A stretch of DNA of 64,000 bases, from positions 6,720,001 to 6,784,000 of the forward strand of contig NZ_JASTLC010000001.1 in the NCBI RefSeq assembly GCF_030499575.1, in the 5' to 3' direction. Within the stretch, counting starts at the first letter, position 1; every line of letters starts with the position of its first letter. The stretch comes from Streptomyces sp. DG2A-72. GTDB taxonomy: Bacteria; Actinomycetota; Actinomycetes; Streptomycetales; Streptomycetaceae. Shown here in pieces: positions 57,040 to 64,000 of the stretch. The notes beneath the pieces were generated by a model that was given only the letters and a program-made list of their open reading frames with translations, did not search any database and was not told where the DNA came from. Both the position numbers and the translations under genes were made by a program.

Positions 57040-60000
57040 GTGACCGCCGCTAGCCTCTCTGAGGTGCCCGCTCGTATCACCGACCCCGAACAGCTCAAGG
57101 AGCTCCTCGGCATCCCGTTCACCCCGGAGCAGACGGCCTGCATCACCGCGCCGCCCGCCCCGCAGGTGATCGTGGCCGGAGCCGGTTCGGGCAAGACGAC
57201 GGTGATGGCGGCCCGCGTGGTGTGGCTGGTCGGCACCGGCCAGGTCGCCCCCGAACAGGTCCTCGGCCTCACCTTCACCGACAAGGCGGCCGGCGAACTC
57301 GCCGAGCGCGTCCGCAAGGCACTGATCAGGGCGGGCGTCACCGACCCCGATGTCATCGACCCGGACAACCCTCCGGGCGAGCCGGTGATCTCGACGTACC
57401 ACGCCTTCGCGGGCCGCCTGCTGACCGACCACGGCCTGCGCATCGGCCTCGAACCGACCTCCCGCCTGCTGGCCGACGCCACCCGCTACCAACTCGCCGC
57501 GCGTGTCCTGCGCGAGGCCCCGGGGCCCTACCCGGCGCTGACCCGCTCCTTCCCCGACCTGGTCGGCGACCTCCTCACCCTCGACGCCGAACTCGCCGAG
57601 CACCTCGTACGGCCCGAGGACCTGCGCGCATACGACGCCGAGCTGCTGGGGGCCCTGCAAGGCGTCAAGCTCACCAACGCCGACCTGCGCAAGGTCCCCG
57701 AGGCCGCCGCCGCGCGCCGCGAACTCGCCGAGCTGGTGCTCCGCTACCGGGCCGCCAAGCGCGAGCGCGACCTGCTCGACTTCGGCGACCAGATCGCCCT
57801 GTCGGCCGGCCTCGCCGGGCTTCCCGAAGTGGGCCGCATCCTGCGCGACGAGTTCCGCGTGGTGCTGCTCGACGAGTACCAGGACACGTCGGTGGCCCAA
57901 CGCGTCCTCCTGGCCGGTCTGTTCGGCAGCGGCACGGGCCACCCGGTGACCGCCGTCGGCGATCCCTGCCAGGCGATCTACGGCTGGCGCGGCGCCTCCG
58001 TCGCCAACCTCGACGACTTCCCCGAGCACTTCGCCCACGCCGACGGCCGGCCCGCCACCCGCCAGGCACTCAGCGAGAACCGCCGCAGCGGCGGCCGCCT
58101 CCTCGACCTCGCCAACGGCCTCGCCGAGCCCCTGCGCGCCATGCACGCCGGCGTGGAGGCCCTCCGCCCGGCCCCCGGCGCCGAACACGACGGCCTGGTC
58201 CGCTGCGCCCTGCTGCGCACCCACGCCGAGGAGATCGACTGGATCGCCGACTCCGTCGCCCATCTCGTACGGACCGGAAAGGCGCCCGGCGAGATCGCCG
58301 TCCTGTGCCGCACGGCGACCGACTTCGCCGAGATCCAGGGCGCGCTCGTCGCCCGCGACATCCCGGTCGAGGTCGTCGGCCTGTCCGGGCTGCTGCACCT
58401 GCCCGAGATCGCCGACCTGGTCGCCGTGTGCGAAGTCCTTCAGGACCCCGGTGCCAACGCCTCGCTGGTCCGGCTGCTGACCGGCCCGCGCTGGCGGATC
58501 GGCCCGCGCGACCTCGCTCTTCTGGGCCGGCGCGCCCGGCTTCTCGTGTCGCACGCGCGCGTGGAGGCCGACGACGATCCGGACCGCCGGCTCGCCGAGG
58601 CGGTCGAGGGCGTCGACCCGTCCGAGGTGATCTCGCTCGCGGACGCCCTCGACACGTTCCTGGAGATGCCGATCGAGGCGCAAGGGGAGGACGACGGGCT
58701 GCCGTTCTCGCCGGACGCGCGCGTGCGGTTCGCCCGGCTCGCCGCCGAACTGCGCGACCTGCGCCGCTCCCTGTCCGACCCGCTGATGGACGTCCTCCAC
58801 CGCGTCCTCGCCGTCACCGGTCTGGAAGTGGAACTGTCGGCATCCCCGCACGCCCTGGCCGCCCGCCGCCGCGAGACCCTGTCCAACTTCCTGGACATCG
58901 CCGCCTCGTTCGCCGCGGGCGACGGCGAGGCCACCCTGCTGGCCTTCCTCGGCTTCCTGCGCACCGCCGCGCAGTACGAGAAGGGCCTCGACAACGCCCT
59001 CCCCGGCGGCGAGAACACCGTCAAGGTGCTCACCGCGCACAAGTCCAAGGGCCTGGAGTGGGACGTCGTGGCCGTTCCCGGCCTGGTCACCGGCACCTTC
59101 CCCAGCACCCAGGGCCGCGAGAAGTGGACCGCGCAGAGCAAGGTGCTCCCGCACGACCTGCGCGGCGACGCCGACACCCTGCCGGACGTCGACGCCTGGG
59201 ACTCCCGAGGCCTCAAGGCCTTCCAGGAGGCCATGAAGGAGCACCAGCACACCGAGGAACTCCGCCTCGGCTACGTCACGTTCACCCGCCCCCGCTCCCT
59301 CCTCCTCGGCTCCGGCCACTGGTGGGGGCCCTCGCAGAAGAAGCCCCGCGGCCCGTCCGACTTCCTCCAGGCGCTGTACGACCACTGCGCTGCCGGACAC
59401 GGCGAGATCGAGGCCTGGGCGGACGAACCCGCCGAGGACGAGGAGAACCCGGCCCTGCACCGGGCGACCGCCGACCAGGTCTGGCCCCTGCCCCTCGACG
59501 ACACCGCCCTCGCCCGCCGCCGCGCCGCAGCCGAGACGGTCCTGGCGCACCTGGAAGACCTCGCCTCCCACACCGACGGCCACCCGGCGGCCACGCACGA
59601 CCCGGACACGTACGACGACCCGGACTGGCCGCCACCGGAGGACGACGAGGTCCTGTACGACGAATACAACGAAAACGAAGAGGACACCCCCTTCGAGGAG
59701 GACCCGGGTGACTGGGAATCGTGGACCCCGGACCGTCCGGCCGTCCCGCACCAGGCGGCACCTCCGGACATCACCGAGCACTCAGCCGACACGGACCTCC
59801 CGCGCTCTCACTCCCGCCTTGCCCCGGAGGAAGCCCGCACCATCGCCTCCTGGGACCGCGATCTCGACGCCCTCACCGGCGAACTCCTGCGCGCCCGGCA
59901 GGGAAGCACGGACGTACCCCTGCCGACGACCCTGACCGCATCGCAGCTGATGCGCCTGGCCGCCGACCCGGACGGTTTCGCACAGGAGCTGGCCCGCCCC

Positions 60001-60549
60001 ATGCCCCGCCCGCCGCAGCCCGCCGCACGCCGCGGCACCCGCTTCCATGCCTGGGTCGAAGCCCGCTTCGAAGAGCTGACGCTGCCCATGCTGGACCCGG
60101 AGGAGCTGCCCGGCAGCGAGGCCGAGATCGCCGACGAACGCGATCTGGAGGCCCTCAAGGACGCCTTCGAGCGCACCCCGTACGCGCACCGCACGCCCTA
60201 CCGAGTGGAGGCCCCCTTCCAGCTCGCCATCGCCGGCCGGATGATCCGGGGCCGTATCGACGCCGTCTACCGGGAGAGCGACGGCGACAGGACGTCGTAC
60301 GAGATCGTCGACTGGAAGACCAGCCGTGCCCGCACCGCCGACCCCCTCCAGCTCGCCCTGTACCGGCTGGCCTGGGCCGAGCAGCAGGGCGTGCCCCTGG
60401 AGTCGGTCAACGCCGCGTTCGTGTATGTGCGCGGTGGTGAGGTCGTACGGCCGCAAGACCTCCCGGACCGGGCCGCGCTGGAGCGGCTGCTGACGGAGGA
60501 GCCGTCGTGTGACGAACCGCCCAATCAGGATGTCGGTGCGGGCCGATAG
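57040..60549 (+). CDS. adnB: AdnB-type helicase-nuclease subunit
   Basis: 1169 residues from GTG 57040. Motor motifs: VAGAGSGKTTVMAARV, LTFTDKAAGELAER, VLLDEYQDTSVAQR, GDPCQAIYGWRGAS, LTAHKSKGLEWDVV and YVTFTRPRSLL (motif VI is less canonical than in AdnA). An acidic stretch near residues 855-900 separates the C-terminal nuclease EIVDWKTSRART. No clustered cysteines, so no Fe-S cluster, unlike the partner. It follows adnA after 67 bases. Confidence 0.9.
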   Translation: MTAASLSEVPARITDPEQLKELLGIPFTPEQTACITAPPAPQVIVAGAGSGKTTVMAARVVWLVGTGQVAPEQVLGLTFTDKAAGELAERVRKALIRAGVTDPDVIDPDNPPGEPVISTYHAFAGRLLTDHGLRIGLEPTSRLLADATRYQLAARVLREAPGPYPALTRSFPDLVGDLLTLDAELAEHLVRPEDLRAYDAELLGALQGVKLTNADLRKVPEAAAARRELAELVLRYRAAKRERDLLDFGDQIALSAGLAGLPEVGRILRDEFRVVLLDEYQDTSVAQRVLLAGLFGSGTGHPVTAVGDPCQAIYGWRGASVANLDDFPEHFAHADGRPATRQALSENRRSGGRLLDLANGLAEPLRAMHAGVEALRPAPGAEHDGLVRCALLRTHAEEIDWIADSVAHLVRTGKAPGEIAVLCRTATDFAEIQGALVARDIPVEVVGLSGLLHLPEIADLVAVCEVLQDPGANASLVRLLTGPRWRIGPRDLALLGRRARLLVSHARVEADDDPDRRLAEAVEGVDPSEVISLADALDTFLEMPIEAQGEDDGLPFSPDARVRFARLAAELRDLRRSLSDPLMDVLHRVLAVTGLEVELSASPHALAARRRETLSNFLDIAASFAAGDGEATLLAFLGFLRTAAQYEKGLDNALPGGENTVKVLTAHKSKGLEWDVVAVPGLVTGTFPSTQGREKWTAQSKVLPHDLRGDADTLPDVDAWDSRGLKAFQEAMKEHQHTEELRLGYVTFTRPRSLLLGSGHWWGPSQKKPRGPSDFLQALYDHCAAGHGEIEAWADEPAEDEENPALHRATADQVWPLPLDDTALARRRAAAETVLAHLEDLASHTDGHPAATHDPDTYDDPDWPPPEDDEVLYDEYNENEEDTPFEEDPGDWESWTPDRPAVPHQAAPPDITEHSADTDLPRSHSRLAPEEARTIASWDRDLDALTGELLRARQGSTDVPLPTTLTASQLMRLAADPDGFAQELARPMPRPPQPAARRGTRFHAWVEARFEELTLPMLDPEELPGSEAEIADERDLEALKDAFERTPYAHRTPYRVEAPFQLAIAGRMIRGRIDAVYRESDGDRTSYEIVDWKTSRARTADPLQLALYRLAWAEQQGVPLESVNAAFVYVRGGEVVRPQDLPDRAALERLLTEEPSCDEPPNQDVGAGR

Positions 60550-60552
60550 GCT
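60547..60552 (+). promoter_or_regulatory. Candidate -10 box for leaderless M20 peptidase mRNA
   Basis: TAGGCT, overlapping the adnB stop codon, seven bases before the ATG at 60560; no Shine-Dalgarno between. Confidence 0.35.
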
Positions 60553-60559
60553 CGTGACC

Positions 60560-61972
60560 ATGAGCCAGTCCGTTGACAGTGCCGTCAGCGCCGTCCGCAC
60601 GCACATCGAGCAGCACCGCGTCGCCTTCCTCGACGACCTCGCCGAGTGGCTGCGCATCCCGTCCGTGTCGGCGCAGCCCGACCACGCGGCGGACGTGCGC
60701 CGCAGCGCCGACTGGCTCGCCGCCAAGCTCAAGGAGACCGGCTTCCCCGCGACCGAGGTGTGGCAGACACCCGGGGCACCTGCCGTCTTCGCCGAGTGGC
60801 CCGCCGACGACCCCGAGGCGCCCACGGTCCTCGTCTACGGCCATCACGACGTCCAGCCCGCCGCCCGCGAAGACGGCTGGGACAGCGACCCCTTCGAGCC
60901 GGTCGTCCGCGAAAACCGCCTGTACGCGCGCGGGGCTGCCGACGACAAGGGCCAGGTGTTCTTCCACACACTCGGCGTCCGCGCGCACCTCGCCGCGACG
61001 GGCCGCACCTGCCCGGCCGTCAACCTGAAGTTGCTGATCGAGGGCGAGGAGGAGTCCGGATCCCCGCACTTCCGCCCGCTCGTCGAGGAGCAAGCGGGCC
61101 GGCTCGCCGCCGACGCCGTGATCGTCTCCGACACCAGCATGTGGGACGAGCACACCCCCACCGTGTGCACGGGCATGCGCGGCCTCGCCGAGTGCGAGAT
61201 CCGGTTCCACGGCCCCGATCAGGACATCCACTCCGGTGCCTTCGGCGGCGCCGTCCCCAACCCGGCGACCGCCGCCGCCCGCCTGGTCGCCGCGCTGCAC
61301 GACGAACACGCGCGCGTGACGATCCCCGGCTTCTACGACGGCATCGTCGAACTCACCGACCAGGAGCGCGAACTCTTCACCGCACTGCCCTTCGACGAGG
61401 AGCAGTGGCTGCGTACGGCCAAGTCCTACGCCACCCATGGCGAGGCCGGGCACACCACCCTGGAGCGCATTTGGGCCCGGCCCACCGCCGAGGTCAACGG
61501 CATCGGCGGCGGCTACCAAGGCCCTGGCAGCAAGACGATCATCCCCTCGTCCGCCATGGTGAAGCTCTCGTTCCGGCTCGTCGCGGGCCAGGACCCCGAC
61601 CGCATCGAGGAGGCGGTCCGCGCCTGGGCTGCCGACCAGGTGCCCGCCGGAATCCGGCACGAGATCACGTTCTGCCCGGCCACGCGCCCGTGCCTGACGC
61701 CGCTGGACCACCCGGCGCTGCAGACTGTGGCCCGCGCCATGAGCCGAGCCTTCGAAAGACCGGTCCTCTTCACGCGGGTGGGCGGCTCGGGACCGGCCGC
61801 CGACCTCCAGGAAGTGCTCGGCGCGCCCGTGCTCTTCCTGGGCATCTCGGTCCCGTCCGACGGCCAGCACGCCCCGAACGAGAAGGTCGAGCTGGATCTG
61901 CTCCTCAAGGGCGTCGAGACCAGCGCATATCTGTGGGGCGACCTCGCGGACAACTGGCGCCATGCTCCCTGA
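60560..61972 (+). CDS. M20-family dipeptidase
   Basis: 470 residues. LVYGHHDVQPA (His, Asp), YARGAADDKGQVFFH, LIEGEEESGSPHF (Glu pair), DIHSGAFGGAVPNPA in the lid and SDGQHAPNEKVEL near the end are the metal and catalytic motifs of the ArgE/DapE/ACY1/CPG2 dipeptidases (PepV/carnosinase-like). It probably cleaves small peptides in the cytosol. It is the third gene after adnAB and could be read both from adnB and from its own promoter. Confidence 0.92.
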   Translation: MSQSVDSAVSAVRTHIEQHRVAFLDDLAEWLRIPSVSAQPDHAADVRRSADWLAAKLKETGFPATEVWQTPGAPAVFAEWPADDPEAPTVLVYGHHDVQPAAREDGWDSDPFEPVVRENRLYARGAADDKGQVFFHTLGVRAHLAATGRTCPAVNLKLLIEGEEESGSPHFRPLVEEQAGRLAADAVIVSDTSMWDEHTPTVCTGMRGLAECEIRFHGPDQDIHSGAFGGAVPNPATAAARLVAALHDEHARVTIPGFYDGIVELTDQERELFTALPFDEEQWLRTAKSYATHGEAGHTTLERIWARPTAEVNGIGGGYQGPGSKTIIPSSAMVKLSFRLVAGQDPDRIEEAVRAWAADQVPAGIRHEITFCPATRPCLTPLDHPALQTVARAMSRAFERPVLFTRVGGSGPAADLQEVLGAPVLFLGISVPSDGQHAPNEKVELDLLLKGVETSAYLWGDLADNWRHAP

Positions 61973-62116
61973 GCCCTCCGCACCACCCGGAGGTGTGCCC
62001 CGCGCGGGGCACACTGGAAAGGCCGCCCCGCACCGCCAAGCCGTCACCACCCGCCGCAGGTCCCGTCGAACCGCTCGCCGAAACAATCCGCTGCACCGGG
62101 GGAGTTGGAAGCACCC

Positions 62117-63061
62117 GTGACCACCTGGACCGACCCAACCGCCGACCGACCCATCTCGCTCACCACCCCCAGCGGCATCGACCGCGCCGCCCACCACCGG
62201 CTCGACGAGGCATGGCTCGCGGCGGCGTGGAGCCACCCCACGACCCGCTGCTTCGTGGTCTCCGGCGGTCAGGTCCTCATCGACGAGACGTCCGACGGGC
62301 GCACCGAAATCGTCATGACGCCCTCCTTCGAAGCCCCCCTCACCGAGGCACACCGCTATTTCCTCGGCATCGACGAGGACGGCGTCAGCTACTTCGCCCT
62401 CCAGAAGGACGCTCTCCCCGGCCGTATCGACCAGTCCGCGCGCGCGGCGGGGCTGCGCGAGGCGGGGCTGCTGCTGTCACCGCGCGACACGGGCCTGATG
62501 GTGCACGCGGTCGGTCTGGAGAACTGGCAGCGCACCCACCGCTTCTGCTCCCGCTGCGGCGAGCGCACGGTCATCGCCGCGGCCGGCCACATCCGCCGCT
62601 GCCCGGCCTGCGGCGCCGAGCACTACCCGCGTACCGACCCGGCCGTGATCATGGCTGTCACCGATGAAGAGGACCGCATCCTGCTCGGCCGCCAGGTCCA
62701 CTGGCCCGAGGGCCGCTTCTCCACGCTCGCCGGCTTCGTCGAGCCCGGCGAGTCCATCGAGCAGTCCGTGCGCCGCGAGGTCTTCGAGGAGGCCGGCATC
62801 ACCGTCGGCCAGGTCGAGTACGTCGCCAGCCAGCCCTGGCCCTTCCCGTCCAGCCTGATGCTCGGCTTCCTGGCCCGCGCCACCACGACCGACATCGAGG
62901 TCGACGGCGACGAGATCCACGAGGCCCGCTGGTTCTCCCGCGACGAGCTGCGCGCCGCCTTCGACTCCGGCGAGGTCCTGCCGCCGTACGGCATCTCGAT
63001 CGCGGCCCGCCTCATCGAGCTCTGGTACGGCAAGCCACTGCCGACGCGCAGCGTGTTCTGA
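62117..63061 (+). CDS. nudC: NAD(+)/RNA-cap diphosphatase NudC
   Basis: 314 residues from GTG 62117. Zinc ribbon FCSRCGE and RCPACGAEHYPR (Cys 144, 147, 162, 165), Nudix box GFVEPGESIEQSVRREVFEEAG and the NudC signature SQPWPFPSSLMLGF. It hydrolyses NADH/NAD and removes NAD caps from RNA. Adjacent to mrx1 and uvrD2, as in mycobacteria. A TTG at 62105 is in frame but less likely. Confidence 0.95.
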   Translation: MTTWTDPTADRPISLTTPSGIDRAAHHRLDEAWLAAAWSHPTTRCFVVSGGQVLIDETSDGRTEIVMTPSFEAPLTEAHRYFLGIDEDGVSYFALQKDALPGRIDQSARAAGLREAGLLLSPRDTGLMVHAVGLENWQRTHRFCSRCGERTVIAAAGHIRRCPACGAEHYPRTDPAVIMAVTDEEDRILLGRQVHWPEGRFSTLAGFVEPGESIEQSVRREVFEEAGITVGQVEYVASQPWPFPSSLMLGFLARATTTDIEVDGDEIHEARWFSRDELRAAFDSGEVLPPYGISIAARLIELWYGKPLPTRSVF

Positions 63062-63068
63062 CACGCAG

Positions 63069-63102
63069 GAAGGCGGTCCCGAGCTGTCTCGGGACCGCCT
63101 TC
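63069..63102. terminator. Bidirectional terminator between nudC and mrx1
   Basis: Perfect 15-bp stem GAAGGCGGTCCCGAG / CTCGGGACCGCCTTC with loop CTGT. Confidence 0.9.
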
Positions 63103-63116
63103 GTGCACTGCCCTGG

Positions 63117-63359
63117 TTACGCGCCGATCTTCTGCTTGACCTGGGCCAGCGAAGGGTTCGTGAGCGTCGAGCCGTCCGGGAACAGCACGGTGGGCACCGT
63201 CTGGTTCCCGCCGTTCGCCTTCTCCACGAAGGCGGCCGACTCCGGGTCCTGCTCGATGTTGATCTCGTTGTACGCGATGCCCTCACGGTCCATCTGGCTC
63301 TTCAGCCGACGGCAGTAGCCGCACCACGTGGTGCTGTACATCGTCACAGTGCCCGGCAT
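63117..63359 (-). CDS. mrx1: Mycoredoxin
   Basis: 80-residue glutaredoxin-fold protein. The redox motif is WCGYC (Cys13 and Cys16), with [10 protein letters not shown] providing the cis-Pro. It reduces mycothiol mixed disulfides. GAGGAG lies 10 bases before the ATG. A perfect sigma-R promoter lies upstream, fitting its role. Confidence 0.95.
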   Translation of the reverse strand: MPGTVTMYSTTWCGYCRRLKSQMDREGIAYNEINIEQDPESAAFVEKANGGNQTVPTVLFPDGSTLTNPSLAQVKQKIGA

Positions 63360-63408
63360 GTCTATCGCGCTCCTCGGCGGTTCGGGGGACGGGTGGTCGC
63401 AGGAAGGG

Positions 63409-63435
63409 AACGTACGCGACCGCGCCGCCATTCCC
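63409..63435 (-). promoter_or_regulatory. Sigma-R-type promoter of mrx1
   Basis: On the minus strand GGGAAT (63435-63430), 18 bases, GTT (63411-63409), an exact match to the consensus. Start of transcription near 63402, 43 bases before the ATG. Confidence 0.8.
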
Positions 63436-63543
63436 GCGGGGGGTATCCGTCCGCACGTGACGCCTGCCGCATTAGTGCGACTGCGGGTGCTTGCCTGTGG
63501 ACAACCGGCTCACCCGTCTCCGGCGACCTGGCAGCATGGCCGT

Positions 63544-64000
63544 GTGACAGCAGCAACGCACTCCACGCTCTTCCCGCAGGCACCGGGCTCGGCCGACGCG
63601 GTGCTCGAAGGGCTCGACCCCGAGCAGCGCGAGGTGGCCACCGCCCTGCAGGGCCCGGTCTGTGTGCTGGCGGGCGCCGGCACGGGCAAGACACGGGCGA
63701 TCACCCACCGCATCGCCTATGGGGTGCGCGCCGGAATCCTCCAGCCCTCCAGCGTGCTGGCCGTCACCTTCACCAACCGTGCCGCCGGGGAGATGCGCGG
63801 CCGGCTGCGCCAGCTCGGCGCCGTCGGCGTCCAGGCCCGCACCTTCCACTCGGCCGCCCTGCGCCAGCTGCAGTACTTCTGGCCGAGGGCGATCGGCGGC
63901 TCCATGCCCCGGCTCGTCGACCGCAAGATCCAGCTGGTCGCCGACGCGGCCGCCGCCTGCAGCATCCGCCTCGACCGGGGCGAGCTGCGGGACGTCACCG
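63544..64000 (+). CDS. uvrD2: UvrD2-type SF1 DNA helicase (N-terminal fragment)
   Basis: 152 codons are visible, running off the window. [16 protein letters not shown] is the Q motif, [21 protein letters not shown]alker A and [17 protein letters not shown] motif Ia; [17 protein letters not shown] follows. The position next to nudC and mrx1 matches UvrD2 of mycobacteria, which unwinds 3'-5' DNA. The start GTG at 63544 has no clear Shine-Dalgarno. Confidence 0.9.
   Translation, partial: MTAATHSTLFPQAPGSADAVLEGLDPEQREVATALQGPVCVLAGAGTGKTRAITHRIAYGVRAGILQPSSVLAVTFTNRAAGEMRGRLRQLGAVGVQARTFHSAALRQLQYFWPRAIGGSMPRLVDRKIQLVADAAAACSIRLDRGELRDVT

Overview
The window is about 64 kb of very GC-rich chromosomal DNA with strong third-position GC bias, frequent GTG starts, overlapping ATGA/GTGA gene junctions and typical actinomycete families (mycoredoxin, DUF3117, DUF3107, DUF3152, AdnAB, MoeZ). 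It looks like core chromosome of a Streptomyces species. I see no rRNA, tRNA, CRISPR array, insertion sequence or phage genes.

Layout. (1) 1-2.7 kb: end of an ABC exporter (ATPase tail, permease) translationally coupled to a DesK/DesR-type two-component system. (2) 2.7-14 kb: SirB1-like protein, GNAT acetyltransferase, 7Fe ferredoxin and DapC, a secreted small protein, an anchored lysozyme-like protein, DapE, a LOG-family protein, FolP, a DivIVA-like membrane protein, 3-methyladenine glycosylase I, a PaaG-like enoyl-CoA isomerase and DUF3117. (3) 14-26 kb: the stress and envelope block of O-methyltransferase, ECF sigma factor, zinc anti-sigma factor, HtrA protease, TatB, Mrp, DUF1003, an MgtE-N/CBS protein, a lipoprotein and CorA. 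From memory this order parallels the dapE-folP-tag-sigE-rseA-htrA-tatB-mrp-corA segment of Mycobacterium tuberculosis. (4) 26.5-40.3 kb: SUFU-like protein, zinc-ribbon protein, PHP phosphoesterase, MarC, a 50-residue small protein, NYN protein, hydrolases, DEAD-box helicase with a long basic tail, ferritin-like protein, DUF3107, TetR, DUF3152 metzincin-like protein. (5) 40.5-45.4 kb: a four-gene cluster (PelF-like glycosyltransferase, polytopic membrane protein, sugar epimerase, spherulin-4-like protein) resembling parts of Pel and galactosaminogalactan systems. (6) 45.4-64 kb: MoeZ, two tandem lipoprotein peptidases, a membrane pseudokinase/YbhN-like fusion, an alkyltransferase-like protein, AdnA and AdnB, an M20 peptidase, NudC, mycoredoxin and the start of UvrD2.

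Regulation visible in the sequence. Three promoters match the sigma-R disulfide-stress consensus (GGAAT, 18 bases, GTT): upstream of moeZ, mrx1 and the 50-residue gene. A variant with GGGAAC precedes the ECF sigma gene. Several genes lack a Shine-Dalgarno and carry a -10 hexamer 6-7 bases before the ATG, as expected for leaderless mRNAs. Fifteen strong hairpin terminators are visible. A dispersed intergenic repeat appears in five places.

The most interesting points are the putative exopolysaccharide module (40532-45376), the redox promoters, an apparent one-base frame change at the sigma/anti-sigma junction, two probable non-canonical start codons (ATT and CTG), the pseudokinase fusion and the repeat-rich helicase and metalloprotease-like proteins.
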